Shown here one piece after another: positions 1 through 10,474 of a DNA stretch of 64,000 bases (its first letter is position 1; every line of letters begins with the position of its first letter). Below the pieces are notes generated by a model. The model was not told the DNA's origin. It was given only the letters and a program-made list of their open reading frames with translations, and ran no database searches. Origin of the DNA: Lycocorax pyrrhopterus obiensis (taxonomy: Eukaryota; Chordata; Aves; Passeriformes; Paradisaeidae); NCBI GenBank assembly GCA_014706295.1, contig JACSVZ010000007.1, positions 60,154,975 to 60,218,974 on the forward strand. Direction: 5' to 3'. Position numbers and translations under genes: made by a program.

Positions 1-1790
1 CACACCTTTAACTGTAACTTACAAAAAGCCCAATTGCAGAGAAAGCAATTTGCTTGATCTTTCTGAAAAGAAAAAATAGTCAGCATAGTAAGAATTCAGA
101 AACAATACAGAGCTGCAATTCATTATAAGCTTTCAATGAGACAGAAGGTATCACTGTGCATCCATTGCACAGAGTGATGTTGGAAGGGAACCACAGGCAG
201 GAGCAATTTCAAGAATGGCTTTGCTTGTATTATCATCTAGTGATGTTTAAACATGCACAGCATGTCCTTGAAAGCCTAGGGATAAGAGGAAGAGAGGAGA
301 TGAAAAATTAAGCCTGAACTAAGGTGTTTGGAAAGCTTGAAGCTCAGAGTTGTTTCCGGGTACATCAGTTTAACCTTCAAATGAACCAGCCATTTCTTTC
401 CTTCTCTTCAAAGTAACACTTTTAAGTCCCAAAATTTGACTTTGAAGCTGAGATCAATGCTGGTAATGTTCTCATAACACCAACTCCCACTGGAGGTGAA
501 ATTGGGAAGGGGGGGACTTGTGGTTTGTTCAGAGATTCCACACAACACACCAGGCAAGTGATTTTTGCATCAACTGTGCTTCCCTAAGTAGGACAGGGAA
601 TTTTAATCCTGCAGAAGAGCTTAGAGCCTCACCAGCTCCTACTGACCCAGCACCTCTCAAAGCCAACTAATACCTGGTCTGGCTCTCAGCTGCTCTGTCC
701 CACGGTCTGGGAAATCCTGGAGGGGTGAGGGCTGCTTATGGCACTCCACAGATTAGAAGTAAAAGCAAATGTCTGATGTCAATTGGTGTAAATTCGCCAT
801 GCAGGGGTCTGTGCTTCTGTTGGACAAATACAAAAAAAAAATCTATACATCGAAAAACATGAAAAGTCACCGGTCTTGTTTCATAGCTAGCTTAAAAGGG
901 GATGGGGGAAACTGAAACGAGCTGTGCCTTGAATTCCTGAGTTATTTTGGTGGTTGGTGGTTGATTTATCACTGATTTGTAACTGCCCTTAGTATTAGCC
1001 AGCAGCAGGGCAAGAGACAAGGAATCAAGATCAAAAAGGTATTTAATATTGCAAGTGCATTTTCATATCTGAATCCACACACCAGAAAACCTTGATCTTC
1101 AAAGCACTGTACAAACACTAACCAGCTAATGACTCCCTGAGCAAAGCCACAGCAGCGGCTATTTTTAATACATCTATTATTTGTTTGTGCTCATAAAAGG
1201 CAGTTTTGTGCCATCAGCTTATTTAGCCAAGTACAGAACGGAAAAAAATGCATGTGAGCAGAGGAGGAAGCAAAGGATATGGAATGTCTTGACTGGGTTC
1301 CCCATGTACCAGGTAATGAAAATGGCTGGATGGAAAAGGAGTAAGTGAAGGTAAGTATGACAGAGCCACCAAAAAAAAAAAAAAAGTGAGTTGATTACTG
1401 GACAGAAATACATTTTAAAGGAAAAAAGGCTGGTTGCTAATGGTCCCTTCAGTCTAGCACAGAGAAGCATGGCAAGGACCAGCGGCACGAAAAGTCAAGT
1501 AATTCAAAGCCTAATTGTTGCCAGAGACAGAATTAGCTTCTGGAATGACTAACAAAGCCAAATGGTGAATTTGTCACCTCTTTTTTTTTTCAAATGCAGA
1601 CAAGGATTTTGTGGACATTGTATGGAGAGGTGTTAAAGCAGGTGTACAACCTGTCTGGGTAGCTGAGGGCAGATACCTCTTTTCCTCCTCTGAACTCTCA
1701 CAAAGTGTGGGACAGCAGAGCTGCCACCACTGAGGCAGCATTTCCAAGTGACACGGAGAGAGACAGGGGCTCCTCTGAAGGGATGTGACA
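1..1790. other. Upstream flank, no gene seen
   Basis: AT-rich unique sequence. Homopolymers are visible at 832-841 (A10), 1371-1385 (A15) and 1581-1590 (T10). No repeat family, RNA gene or exon is recognisable. Distal regulatory elements could exist but cannot be called by eye. Confidence 0.6.
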
Positions 1791-1794
1791 AAGG

Positions 1795-2228
1795 TGTCAG
1801 CTCAGACAGGAGCTCCTCTGACATGGGCACAGGCTGGGAGAGCGGGGACTGCCCAGCCTGGAGAAGAGCAGCCTCTGGAAAGAGCTTAGAGCTCCTTCCA
1901 CGGCCTAAAGGGACTCCGAGAGAGCTGGGCAGGGATTTTGGACAAGGGATGGAGAGACAGGACAAGGGGGAATGGCTTAGACAGGGCATGGGGAACTGGC
2001 AGAGGGCAGGGATAGATGGGATATTGGGAAGAAATTCTCTGTGAAGGTGGGGAGGCCCTGGCACAGGTTGCCCAGAGAAGCCGTGCCTGCCCCACCCCTG
2101 GCAGTGTTCCAGGCCAGGTTGGATGGGGCTTGGAGCAACCTGGGATAGTGGAAGGTGTCCCTGCCCATGGCAGGGAGTGGAATTGGATGAGCTTTGAGGT
2201 CCTTGCCAACCCAAACCGTTCTATGACA
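1795..2228 (+). mobile_element. CR1 LINE 3' fragment next to the promoter
   Basis: The stretch follows the CR1 3' UTR layout: AGCCTGGAGAAGAG near 1855, GGACAAGGGGGAATGGCTTA near 1960, TTGGGAAGAAATTCT, GGTTGCCCAGAGAAGC near 2067, GGTGTCCCTGCCCATGGCAG near 2153 and CCAACCCAAACCGTTCTATG at the end. CR1 elements are non-LTR retrotransposons that insert as 5'-truncated copies and end in short ATTCTATG-like repeats instead of poly-A. There is no coding capacity. It ends about 170 bases before the CpG island begins. Confidence 0.9.
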
Positions 2229-2619
2229 TGGACAGCATGAAGTGATGAAACCTTGTCCCCTCAAGAGCTCGAATTAAAGGATCCTTTCCTTCCTCTGACA
2301 CCTGTGTGCAGCCCCTGGGGGGGGTCAGATCTGAGGGCCTGAACCTGCTGGACCAGTTCAGGACACCCTCCTGTCCCACCCCAAACCCCAGCTCCCAGCG
2401 CCTGGGGAAGCGCTGCCCGTGCCGGGGGAGCCCCGCTCGGCTCCGCAGCCCACCGAGGGTTTCGGGGCGGACAGGGTGACAGCGGCGCTCCTTTACACAG
2501 ACACACCGCGACTGAACCGAGGGCGGACACCCCTGAGCGTGCCGGGGGCAGGATCCGACCCTCAGACCCGCACCCCGCCTCACCTGAGGCCCGGCGGAGC
2601 CGCTCGCTGCCTTCCTTCC

Positions 2620-2859
2620 ATGCCCGGAGGGCGGGGGCCGCGCTGCGGAGCCCGTCCTGCACCAGGCGGCGGAGGCAGAGCGAGCGCCCCGCCGGCACCG
2701 CGAGCTGCGGCGGCCGCGCTCCTCCTCCCCCTCCTCCTCCTCCTCCTCTCCTCCTCTCCTTCTCTCCTTCCTCCCCCTCCTCCTGCTCCTGCTGCTGCTC
2801 CTGCCCTCCCGGCTGCGCTCGCCGTCCCGCCCGGCCGCCCCGCGCGGCTCCTTCCCTCT
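2620..2859 (+). other. Probable 5' UTR; in-frame open N-terminal extension
   Basis: From the ATG at 2620 the frame runs 80 codons without a stop into the ATG at 2860. The translation would be Pro/Arg/Gly-rich, then Ala-rich, then a Leu/Ser/Pro run coded by the CT-rich tract, superficially like a hydrophobic leader. GC-rich DNA rarely contains stops, so openness is weak evidence of coding. I read this as 5' UTR. Conservation of the frame in other birds, or a peptide from it, would change that. Confidence 0.5.
2719..2812 (+). repeat. CT-rich (CCT/CTC) low-complexity tract in 5' UTR
   Basis: About 90 bases are almost pure pyrimidine on the + strand, made of CTC/CCT triplets with CTT interruptions and grading into CTG/CTC triplets at the 3' end. 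It lies 50-140 bases upstream of the preferred ATG. Such homopurine-homopyrimidine tracts can adopt triplex DNA and often vary in length; that is general knowledge, not shown here. Confidence 0.85.
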
Positions 2860-2962
2860 ATGGATGGGAAGGCAGCACCCAACGGCGTGGCCACCATCGA
2901 GGACAGGATCCTGCGCATCACCGGCTACTATGGATATTACCCGGGATACTCCAGCCAGAAAA
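2860..2962 (+). CDS. First coding exon of an unidentified gene (34 residues plus 1 nt)
   Basis: The ATG at 2860 opens MDGKAAPNGVATIEDRILRI followed by TGYYGYYPGYSSQK, and the frame meets a good donor at 2963 (AAA then GTAAGG), leaving a phase-1 end after Lys34. The hallmark is the GYYGYYPGYS run, aromatic and Gly-rich, after a short charged segment (IEDRILR). There is no signal peptide or membrane segment in these 34 residues. The context (CpG island, clean donor, high-complexity peptide emerging from low-complexity GC-rich UTR) supports a real exon. I do not recognise the family, so no function is offered. The start context is weak at -3 (T) but has G at +4. The frame stays open upstream and an in-frame ATG at 2620 would add 80 residues; I prefer 2860 because the upstream peptide is low-complexity. 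Later exons are probably outside the window. Confidence 0.75.
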
Positions 2963-2968
2963 GTAAGG
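2963..2968 (+). other. Splice donor of exon 1
   Basis: GTAAGG directly follows CAGAAAA. The intron-side match to the vertebrate consensus is good (GTAAG). It ends the exon after the first base of codon 35, so the next exon must supply two bases to complete a codon beginning with A. Confidence 0.75.
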
Positions 2969-3000
2969 CTCCCTCCCGCCTCTCCCGGCCCTTCGGGGGG

Positions 3001-3014
3001 GGTGTGTGTGTGTG
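3001..3014. repeat. Short GT microsatellite
   Basis: A run of GT dinucleotides follows a G8 tract at the 5' edge of intron 1, about 40 bases after the donor. Confidence 0.8.
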
Positions 3015-3252
3015 TCGGCAGAGCCCTGAGGGTGCCCGTGCTCCCCCCCCACCAAGTGCTGCCCCATCCCTCGGGGTGCGTGTGGGGGCACAGGGCGCGG
3101 GGTGCCCGCTGTCCCCCGAGGGGACGCGGCGGCTCTGCGGCTGGAGGCGGGGGCGGCGGCGCTTGGCCGCGGAACTTCGCGGCTCGGAGCCTCTCAGGGC
3201 TGGCGTTTTGGGGTCGATTTTTCATTTCCACCCCTCCCACCCCCATCCCCGC

Positions 3253-3273
3253 CGGGGTGGGGAGGGGGGGGGG
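3253..3273 (+). repeat. G-run cluster (G-quadruplex-capable)
   Basis: The order GGGG, T, GGGG, A, then a G10 run fits a pattern of at least four G-tracts with short loops. It sits inside the CpG island on the non-template strand of intron 1. Structure formation is inference. Confidence 0.6.
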
Positions 3274-3440
3274 TTTCGCTCGCCGCCTGCCCCGCGCTCG
3301 CCGCACCGGGAAAGTTTCAGTCCCGGTGGGTCCCCCCGGGCGGGCGCGTCAGCTCCTGAATTATTCATCTTTCTCTCGAAACTAATGAGATTTTTCCAGA
3401 AAAGTGGGGAGTTACCGACGACGGGGGGTTCCTTCGTGCC

Positions 3441-6400
3441 GCTTTAATACCAGACACTTGTGGTTTAGGGGGTTGGTTTGGGGGTATTTTTTTTATGTAT
3501 GTTTCTATTTATTTATTTTCCTTTAACAAAGAAGCAGAAATTAAAGCAGGTTGTCCTTGAAGAAATTCCCTATTTTTTTTTTTGCTTTTGAAGTGTTTAA
3601 TTAGGAGCAGCGGGTTTCTAGCAGCTGGGAGAGCCTTAGTGGGTTTCTCTGGAATTCTGGCGGTCCCAGCACTCTGTTTGACGGGGAAAGTTTGGCTAAT
3701 GAAAGAAATGATTCATTTTTACCACCAAGGAAATGTGTGCAATCAGGTTTTATTGTATTAGTAGTTACTTTGCAGTTGGCAGAGCTATGACATGCCATAG
3801 CTTAACAAACAGAAGAGGAATTGAAGCCAAGTGATGGGGGAAAATAAAGGAAAGGCCAAAGAAGCCCACTTGAGTGAGGTGAGCACTAAGGAGCAGACTT
3901 TCTTCTGCGTATTCCCCTTGGAATATTCTGCTTTCCAGAACAGCCAGTGCAGTACTCTCCAGCTCCAATGCAATAATAAACCAAAACACAATTAATAAAC
4001 TGCTAGTATCAGAAAAACACATCTGTGGGCTTTTTATGATGGAGGGAAGCCATGCATTGAAGCCACTTAATAAATAAAAATTCCTCTGTGTAATAGTCAG
4101 CTGAAAAATCCAAGTCAAGCCCATTGGTTTTATCCAGCTGTTAATTGTGGCACACTAACAGCATGACAGGTGTTACGAGCATTTACTTGGTGAGGCCAGT
4201 TGGTTTTTCTGTAGTCAGAGGAGTTGGGAAGAAGCTCTGAACAATCTGAAGGTATGGCTGTATGTCAGTCCAGGGACTAGTTAAGTCTGAGCCAGGTGGG
4301 ACCTGTGTCCCAAATTCTGCAGTGACTCCAGAGTATCCCTGCAGTGTGAGGTACCAGAGATGGGTGAAGATTCTGGCTTAATAGTTTGTTGCAAGTTTGC
4401 TTTGATAGCAGAATGCAATTTTTCAGTCTGCAGCAACACTCCCACTCTGTATCAAGTTATAGATCTGAATCCAGTGTTGTCGATCCAAGTGCTCTGTGTG
4501 GTGCAGTGGGAATGTCAGGAGAGCACTGCCTGGACCGAGAAAAGCTCTGTTAGTCCATGAGCAGGTTCTGCAGATGCTACAAACTGCATCTGCTTAAAAT
4601 TAGAAAAAACATGCCAGGAGAGGCCAAGGCTTTCAAAAGTGCTGACTCTTGGGATTTTACTGCAAGTCTCCTGGCATTTTGTGCCTTTCTGGCTGGGTGC
4701 TGAGGCAAAACAAAAGTGATCAGTAGCTCGGGTTTTGCTGTTTGAAGAAAATAAGCCAAATTTGTGGCTGTCACTTTTAAAGAGGAAAACTGCAAGTGTG
4801 TAACCCAGAGGTATTTCAACACTTAAATGCCTTCCTTTGGGTAAATGAAAGACATGAACCCCTTCTAACCTGTGAATGCTTTTTAAAGCAGTCCCATAAG
4901 TTTTAGAGCCATCATCATAATTTTTGGAGCGCTTGCAGTTGGCAGATGACTTCGTTATCCTCGTGGCTGTGTGGTTTGGGTTTATAAAGTACTTTAATGC
5001 TTCTGCAAAGATGTTCTGGCCTTACCTGAGGTAAAACCAGACATCCTTCAGGCATCATGAACATACATCCTCTTGGCACTCAGTGAGAGTCACTCTTGGA
5101 GGTCCTGGCGTGGAGTTCTTACTCTGTTCCTGTGTCTTGGCCAAAGTACTGCCTTCGAGTGGTGCTGCTTCAAAGTTCTGTTGACTGACAGTTCCTGTCA
5201 AGGCTAATTGTTCACACAGATGCAGCACTATGAACATGCAAGGTGAGGAGTTTGTACCCCTAATTATTAATGGATTTGATATCTCAGTGTATTTCAGTGA
5301 GGGCATGATTTTTGTCACCACTATCCAAACTCAGATTTAGTGCAGGTGGACAATGCTGGTGGCACACAGTGTGCTCAGAATTCCAGGTTGGTTGTGCCCT
5401 TACCCTCCCCAGTGCCACAGGAGCCCTTTTCCTGTCATATGCCCAAGGCTGTGGCACGTGCAGTCATCTGCTTGCGCTGTCACCTTGCTCCTGCCTGGCT
5501 CTGGAGGGTGCCTGAGGATAAGCTGTTGTCCCCAGGATGGCTTTGTGCTCTCTGCTTCTGAGCAGACAGCTGGCCAGGCACCAGATGGGGACGTGATTCG
5601 GGTGGTGACAGCCTGCTGATGGTCACCACCTTCCTTGAGGCTCCTCTTTGTCCCCAGCCTGCAGTGCCCAGCTAGGGACAGAAAGATTCTTTGAGGGAAG
5701 TTGAAGGCAGCAGTGGGTGGCTGCTGTTCTGCTCACTCTTGGAGGTACCTGGAAGACGACAAGGAAAGCCCAAGGCTTTGTGAGATCTGCTGGTGACTTG
5801 CATCCCTCCTTCAGTGGATTGGCTTGTATTCCATGGTCTAACAGGAGACCATGGTTTCTGTGTGTGAAGGCTGAGCACTGCTCACAAACAGCCATGAAAT
5901 GTAATGTTAAAGCACTGTGGTATTCAAGAGCTCTCATCACAAAGAACTGCAGTGTTTCCTAGTGACTTGTGCCTCATTGTCTATATTTGTGTGCATTAAC
6001 CTACTTCAGACTTGAGGTGTGCATGTGATGATTCTTTTATTAATTTTAAGTCAGGCACTTTTATAATTTTATTTGTCCTTAAAAAAGTTGCCAGAGAAGG
6101 AAAATACCTATTTTATTTCTCTGTAAATCATTGAATAAGCCGAAAATGTATTTTGGTCTGGTATTTACATCCATGTCTATTGCAAAAATCCTATATGCTG
6201 CCTAATAAGAACAAGATATGATTTTTCCCCCCCTCCCCCACTTGGTGCTGAGATGGAAAGGGCTCTTCCTGATCCCAGTCAACTTGTACCTTTGGATGCA
6301 TGGCTTGATCCCTCACTTCTTGCATTTTAAATGTACAAAGTATGTATGACATGCCTGGCTTTTGTGGGAAGGAAGGAGGGATGTGTCTCTCTTCCAGCCA

Positions 6401-8840
6401 ATTTCTTCAGAATTCATAATTTCCAGGGCATGGTGCTGTTGTAGATCAGATGCTCCATCCTCTGACCTGGGGCTGCAGGTGATGCTCCCATGTGAGCTCC
6501 CCTTGGCTTCATGTTTCCATGTGTGCATTTTCATTTGGTCTGATGCAACTTTTTCATCTACATGAACAGTGGGAGACTCTGTTCCCTCTCCTGACCTTTG
6601 GTGTAACTTCTCATTCTTCTCTGATTTTTCTGCTGGCAATACAATCACGTTTAGTGTCTCCAGGGTCAAGAGTATGTATGGGGTTTGTTTTCTGCAGGTT
6701 TTGATTTTTGTTTTTTTGTTTTTCTTCCTTTTTTCTTCCTCACTCTTTCCAACTGCCACCCCATCTGCCTTTCATCTCAGTACTGAAACCTTTTTTTACT
6801 TTCACACTACAAAGTTCCTCTCCTTCAAGTCTATCCTAACACCTCTTCTGTGCCTTCCGCTGAGTTAAAACTGCTCCAGTCAAAGTTCCTCATCTCTGAT
6901 CTTCATCAGCTTCACCAAGTCAAGTTTCTGTCTGTGTGTTGTCTTTCTGATGGAGCCCTTCCCACTATCCACTAAGCCTTATGTCTTGCAGGATGCTCTC
7001 AGCATCACAGATCGGCATTTCTGTAATGCTGTGGTCTCAGGCCTGGACAAGCACAGCACAACTTTGCTGAAAATGCAGTGGTTCCTCACATGGGCCATCA
7101 CCTTCTCCTTTTCATCGTGCTTGGAGAGCTTCTCTTAACATGCACTTGTGGCTGGAGGGTTTGATTCCCACCCCTGCAGGTTATGAACACCCATCTCCAT
7201 GAGGCACTTGCTAGACTTTTAAAACGAGTTCTTTTGGACATTATCCCATGCTGATTCAATCTCCCCTTTTCCTCTGCTTCAGGCCTGACCTGAAACCATG
7301 GAGTTGTGTAAGCTCCTGGAAGCAGAAGGTGCTGTCACGTGTCTGTGCAGCAGCAGGACTGTGACATTGGGCTCACAGTGGGACACTGGGTGGCCACTCC
7401 TCTGGTGGCATCTGCCAGGGAGCTGGGGAGTCCTTACGGCAGCGTGTGACCTTAGCAGTGCTTGGGGAAAGGCTGAACCTGTCCTTGCCATGGGCACAGT
7501 GGCTGTCAGGAGCAAGCTGGGTGTTTTCTTACTGCCCTGCAGAACAGCTCTAGCAAAGGTCTGTGGTTTAATTTGGCCAAGTTCAGCCTCAAGTCAGCTA
7601 TCTGAACTTAAGCACCTGCTTAAGTCTGAACTTGCTCTAAGCCACTGGGCTTTGACAAGGCATTCAAAGTTGAGTCCATGCTTAATTGCTTTGCCTTAAT
7701 AAGACTGGGATTAAGCCATGCTGAGCCAGCATCAGTGGCTTGACAATTCAGCTCTTGTTCTCTGTGCAGAGGAAAAGGCTGTGGAGAGAAAAGCTACCCC
7801 TGAAACACTGGAGAGGATTTTCTCCTGGTTATCACAGCAGCTGTGCCAGCAGCTCTGCTGCAGTACAAATCACATGGCAAACCCAGATCATCTCTGTGCT
7901 TACTGAACACCCTGCCCTCCTGGTGGCTTGTCAGTTCCAGCAAGAGGAACGAAGTCTCTGTCTGTTTACTGGAGGCACCCAGCTGCTCCTCCAGCAGTTC
8001 CCAGAGCCCTCGGTTTCTCCATGCAGAGCCGGCACAATGGGAGGCTGAGAAAGGGGCACTTGAGGAAAGATGCTTTGAAATCTGTGGTGGAAGAGTCTGG
8101 TTTCATTGAGCTGTGTTTGAGGGGTCTGGGAGGGAGGAAGCAGTGTCTGAATCTCTGTGTGAGTTGAAGTCTCGGGGCTGTGTTGGCTTTACCAGTTGTG
8201 GCAGCTGTCCCTGTGCCACCTGGTAGCATTTGGGTTGCAGGGACTCCAGATGCAGGGCTAGCCTGCAATGAGCTTTATTTCAAAGCCTTTCCTTTCCCCA
8301 CTGGGTGGGAATTTTCCATAGGAGAGCTATGCTAGCCTCCTTTTCCTAGGAGGATGTGCTGCAGTGGGGGCTGGATTGCAAACTGCCAATTTAACAACTT
8401 TCCCCCAGCCCAGCTCTGGGGCACAAGTGGATGTCATGGCACAGGATGCAGTCCTGTTGCAGTTGCTTTTTCTCACAGACTTGTCTCTCTGTTTGGGTGA
8501 AAAAAAAAAGTATGGCTGTGTATCAGCACTGGTAGCAGTAACTCATGGAGTAATTTCTTTCAGCAAAACAGATTTTATAAATACTCCTTTGCCGACTAAT
8601 ATTGGCAAGACCAACTTTGTTTTCTTTAATGGAATAGGGCCAGGCTTTGTGTGGATTTCTGTTTGTGCTGGAAGGGACAGCTTGGCAGCCTTGCACTGGC
8701 AGGTGGCATATGTGACCTTCCCCTCACCTGGGGACACCAATTATGGTGGAAGTTGAGGGGTGTCATCAGCTGGGAGGAGAGGAAACTGCTTCAGTCCTTG
8801 GCCTTCCCTCAGGGGCTGATTCATCCCCTTGGGGTCCAAT
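3441..8840. other. Intron 1, unique sequence, no gene seen
   Basis: AT-rich DNA with T-runs around 3488-3590 and no recognisable repeat family. Several short open frames on both strands have no domain features and biased composition. A pyrimidine-rich stretch lies around 6690-6850. Confidence 0.55.
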
Positions 8841-8849
8841 CCCTGGGGA

Positions 8850-9180
8850 GCTCAGCTGTGAAACTGTGGTACCGGACATGGATACAGTTCTGGACATCTG
8901 TGGGCAGGGGGGATGAATCCAAATTGGGAAGGATGCCGTGGTGAGCAGGGCAGTGGAGAGCATATCCTTGCAAGAGGAGGCTGATAGAGCTGGGCCTGCC
9001 TAGGCCAGGATGGGAACAGGGCTGCTGCTCCAAACACATCCTGGGAGGATGAACAAGGAAATGTAGGAAAGAAGAGTTATTTAAGCTGAAACGGCATGTT
9101 GGCACACAGGCAAATGGGTAGGAACAGGCCATGAATAAATTAAGGCTGGAAATTAGCAGAAGGCTGAAATTAATGGCCAA
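8850..9180 (+). mobile_element. Old diverged CR1 fragment
   Basis: Two blocks resemble old CR1: TACAGTTCTGGACATCTGTG near 8883, and the 9060-9180 block with ATGTTGGCACACAGGCAAAT, CCATGAATAAATTAAGGCTG and GAAATTAGCAGAAGG. These echo the older CR1 groups shared by birds and other reptiles. Many small differences and gaps suggest age. Boundaries are approximate. Confidence 0.6.
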
Positions 9181-9519
9181 AAATCTCGCGCGGTCTTATG
9201 TATTTAAATAAGAATTATTTCCCAAGCTTTAAAGATGCCTCATAAAGATGTCTGCCAAGATTTTGAGAAAGATTACCCCTATTTGGCAGGGAAAATTGAG
9301 ACAGTAAGATGGGGGGAGTGATGCTAATTTGCCAGAGGTTGTTCAGAACAAGCCATAAGTTTGATGGAGTGATCTCTGCCTCCACTGGTGACTGCACAGC
9401 AAGTCTGGAGCTGTAGCTGGCCTCGTGCTAAGGCTGGTAGAGGTGCTCTTGATAACTTGGTAGCTTTCTATATATACTCTCTGCCTGCTTTTGAATTCCC
9501 CTGCCCTTCTGTGCTCATT

Positions 9520-10471
9520 CTCGGGTTGCCAGTGGTGTTCCCAGGGCTCAGTGTTGGGCCCAGTCCTGTTTAGTAACTTTACTGATGATCTGGTTGAAGG
9601 CATTGAGTATCCCTTCAGTAAATTCGTGGATGACACCAAGTTGTGTGGGAGTGTGGATCTGCTGGAGGGCAGGAGGGCTCTGCAGAGGGATCTGGACAGG
9701 CTGGATCGATGGGCAGAGGACAATTGTATGAGTTTCAACAAGACCGATTGCCAGGTCCTGCACTTCAACCACAATAACCCCATGCAGTGCTACAGCCTGG
9801 GGCAGAGTGGCTGGAAAGCTGGAAAAGGACCTGGGGGTGCTGGTCAGCAGTGGCTGGACATAAGCCAGAGTGTGCCCAGGTGGGCAAGAAGTCAGTGGTA
9901 CCTGGACTGTGTCAGCAATGGTGTGGCCAGCAGGACTGGAGCAGTGACCGTCCCCTGTGCTCGGCACTGGTGAGGCCACACCTCGATTGCTGTGTCCAGT
10001 TCTGGACCTCTCACAACAAGAAGGACATTGAAGGGCTGGAATGTGTCCAGAGAAGGGAATGGAGCTGGGGAGGCCTTGGAGAACAAGACTAATGAGGAGC
10101 AGCTGAAGGAGCTGGTGGGGGCTCAGCCTGGAGAAAAGGAGGCTCAGGGGGGACCTTCTGACTCTCCACAACTCCCTGACAGGAGGGTGCAGCTGGGGGG
10201 GGTCAGACTCTGCTCCCAGGGAACAAGGGATAGGATGAGAGGAAATGGCCTGAAGCTACACCAGAGGAGGTTCAGGTTGGACATCAGGAGGAATTTCTTC
10301 ATGGAAAGGGTTGTTAAGCAATGGGATGGGCTGCCCATGGAGCTGAAGTCTCGTATTCAAGAAACAACTGGACGTGGCACTCAGTGCTCTGCTCTGGGTG
10401 ACAAGGTGGTGATTGGTTACAGGTTGGACTTGATCTCAGATGTCTTTTCCAACCTCAATGATTCTGTGATT
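9520..10471 (+). mobile_element. CR1 LINE with decayed reverse-transcriptase C-terminus
   Basis: The 5' part translates as the end of a CR1 reverse transcriptase: QGSVLGPVLF at about 9544, then FVDDTKL with the catalytic-type FVDD at 9623-9634 (CR1 usually has FADD), then LDRLDRWAEDNCMSFNK. After about 9790 the homology jumps frames: AEWLESW, then KDLGVLV, then VASRT, then [10 protein letters not shown] and KKDIEGLE all lie in shifted frames, so several indels have broken it. The 3' UTR follows with the usual AGGTTCAGGTTGGACATCAG (near 10268) and ends near TCCAACCTCAATGATTCTGT. This is the longest CR1 copy in the window, 5'-truncated inside ORF2 and inactive. Confidence 0.92.
9535..10070 (+). 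pseudogene. CR1 ORF2 remnant (reverse transcriptase, frameshifted)
   Basis: This is the protein-like part of the CR1 copy. It covers the motif equivalent to the YxDD box and the thumb/C-terminal segment of the polymerase. All upstream domains (endonuclease, fingers) are missing by 5' truncation. At least three frame changes between about 9785 and 10000 prevent a continuous product. Confidence 0.85.
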
Positions 10472-10474
10472 GTC

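Larger units (their letters stand above)
2395..3440. promoter_or_regulatory. CpG island promoter of the gene starting at 2860
   Basis: GC content and CpG density rise sharply at about 2395 and fall away after about 3440; the flanks are ordinary AT-rich, CpG-poor DNA. The island covers the presumed 5' UTR, the first coding exon and the start of intron 1. I see no convincing TATA box, as expected for a CpG-island promoter with dispersed starts. GC-box-like GGGGCGG occurs at about 2464, and a long CT-rich tract lies between 2715 and 2815. Island position is seen directly; promoter function is inferred from vertebrate CpG islands in general. The transcription start cannot be placed from sequence alone. 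The strand assignment of the gene comes from the exon and donor at 2860-2967, but antisense transcription from the island is possible. Confidence 0.85.

Noticed and set aside
2221..3306. Long minus-strand open frames through the CpG island (361, 145 and 113 codons)
   Set aside because: They are antisense reads of GC-rich DNA with few stops; composition is Arg/Gly/Pro low-complexity and the plus-strand exon explains the locus.
2864..3385. Alternative plus-strand frames across exon 1 into intron 1
   Set aside because: They ignore the donor at 2963 and translate GT and G-run repeats.
9548..10171. 207-codon minus-strand open frame
   Set aside because: Reverse reading of the CR1 reverse-transcriptase remnant.
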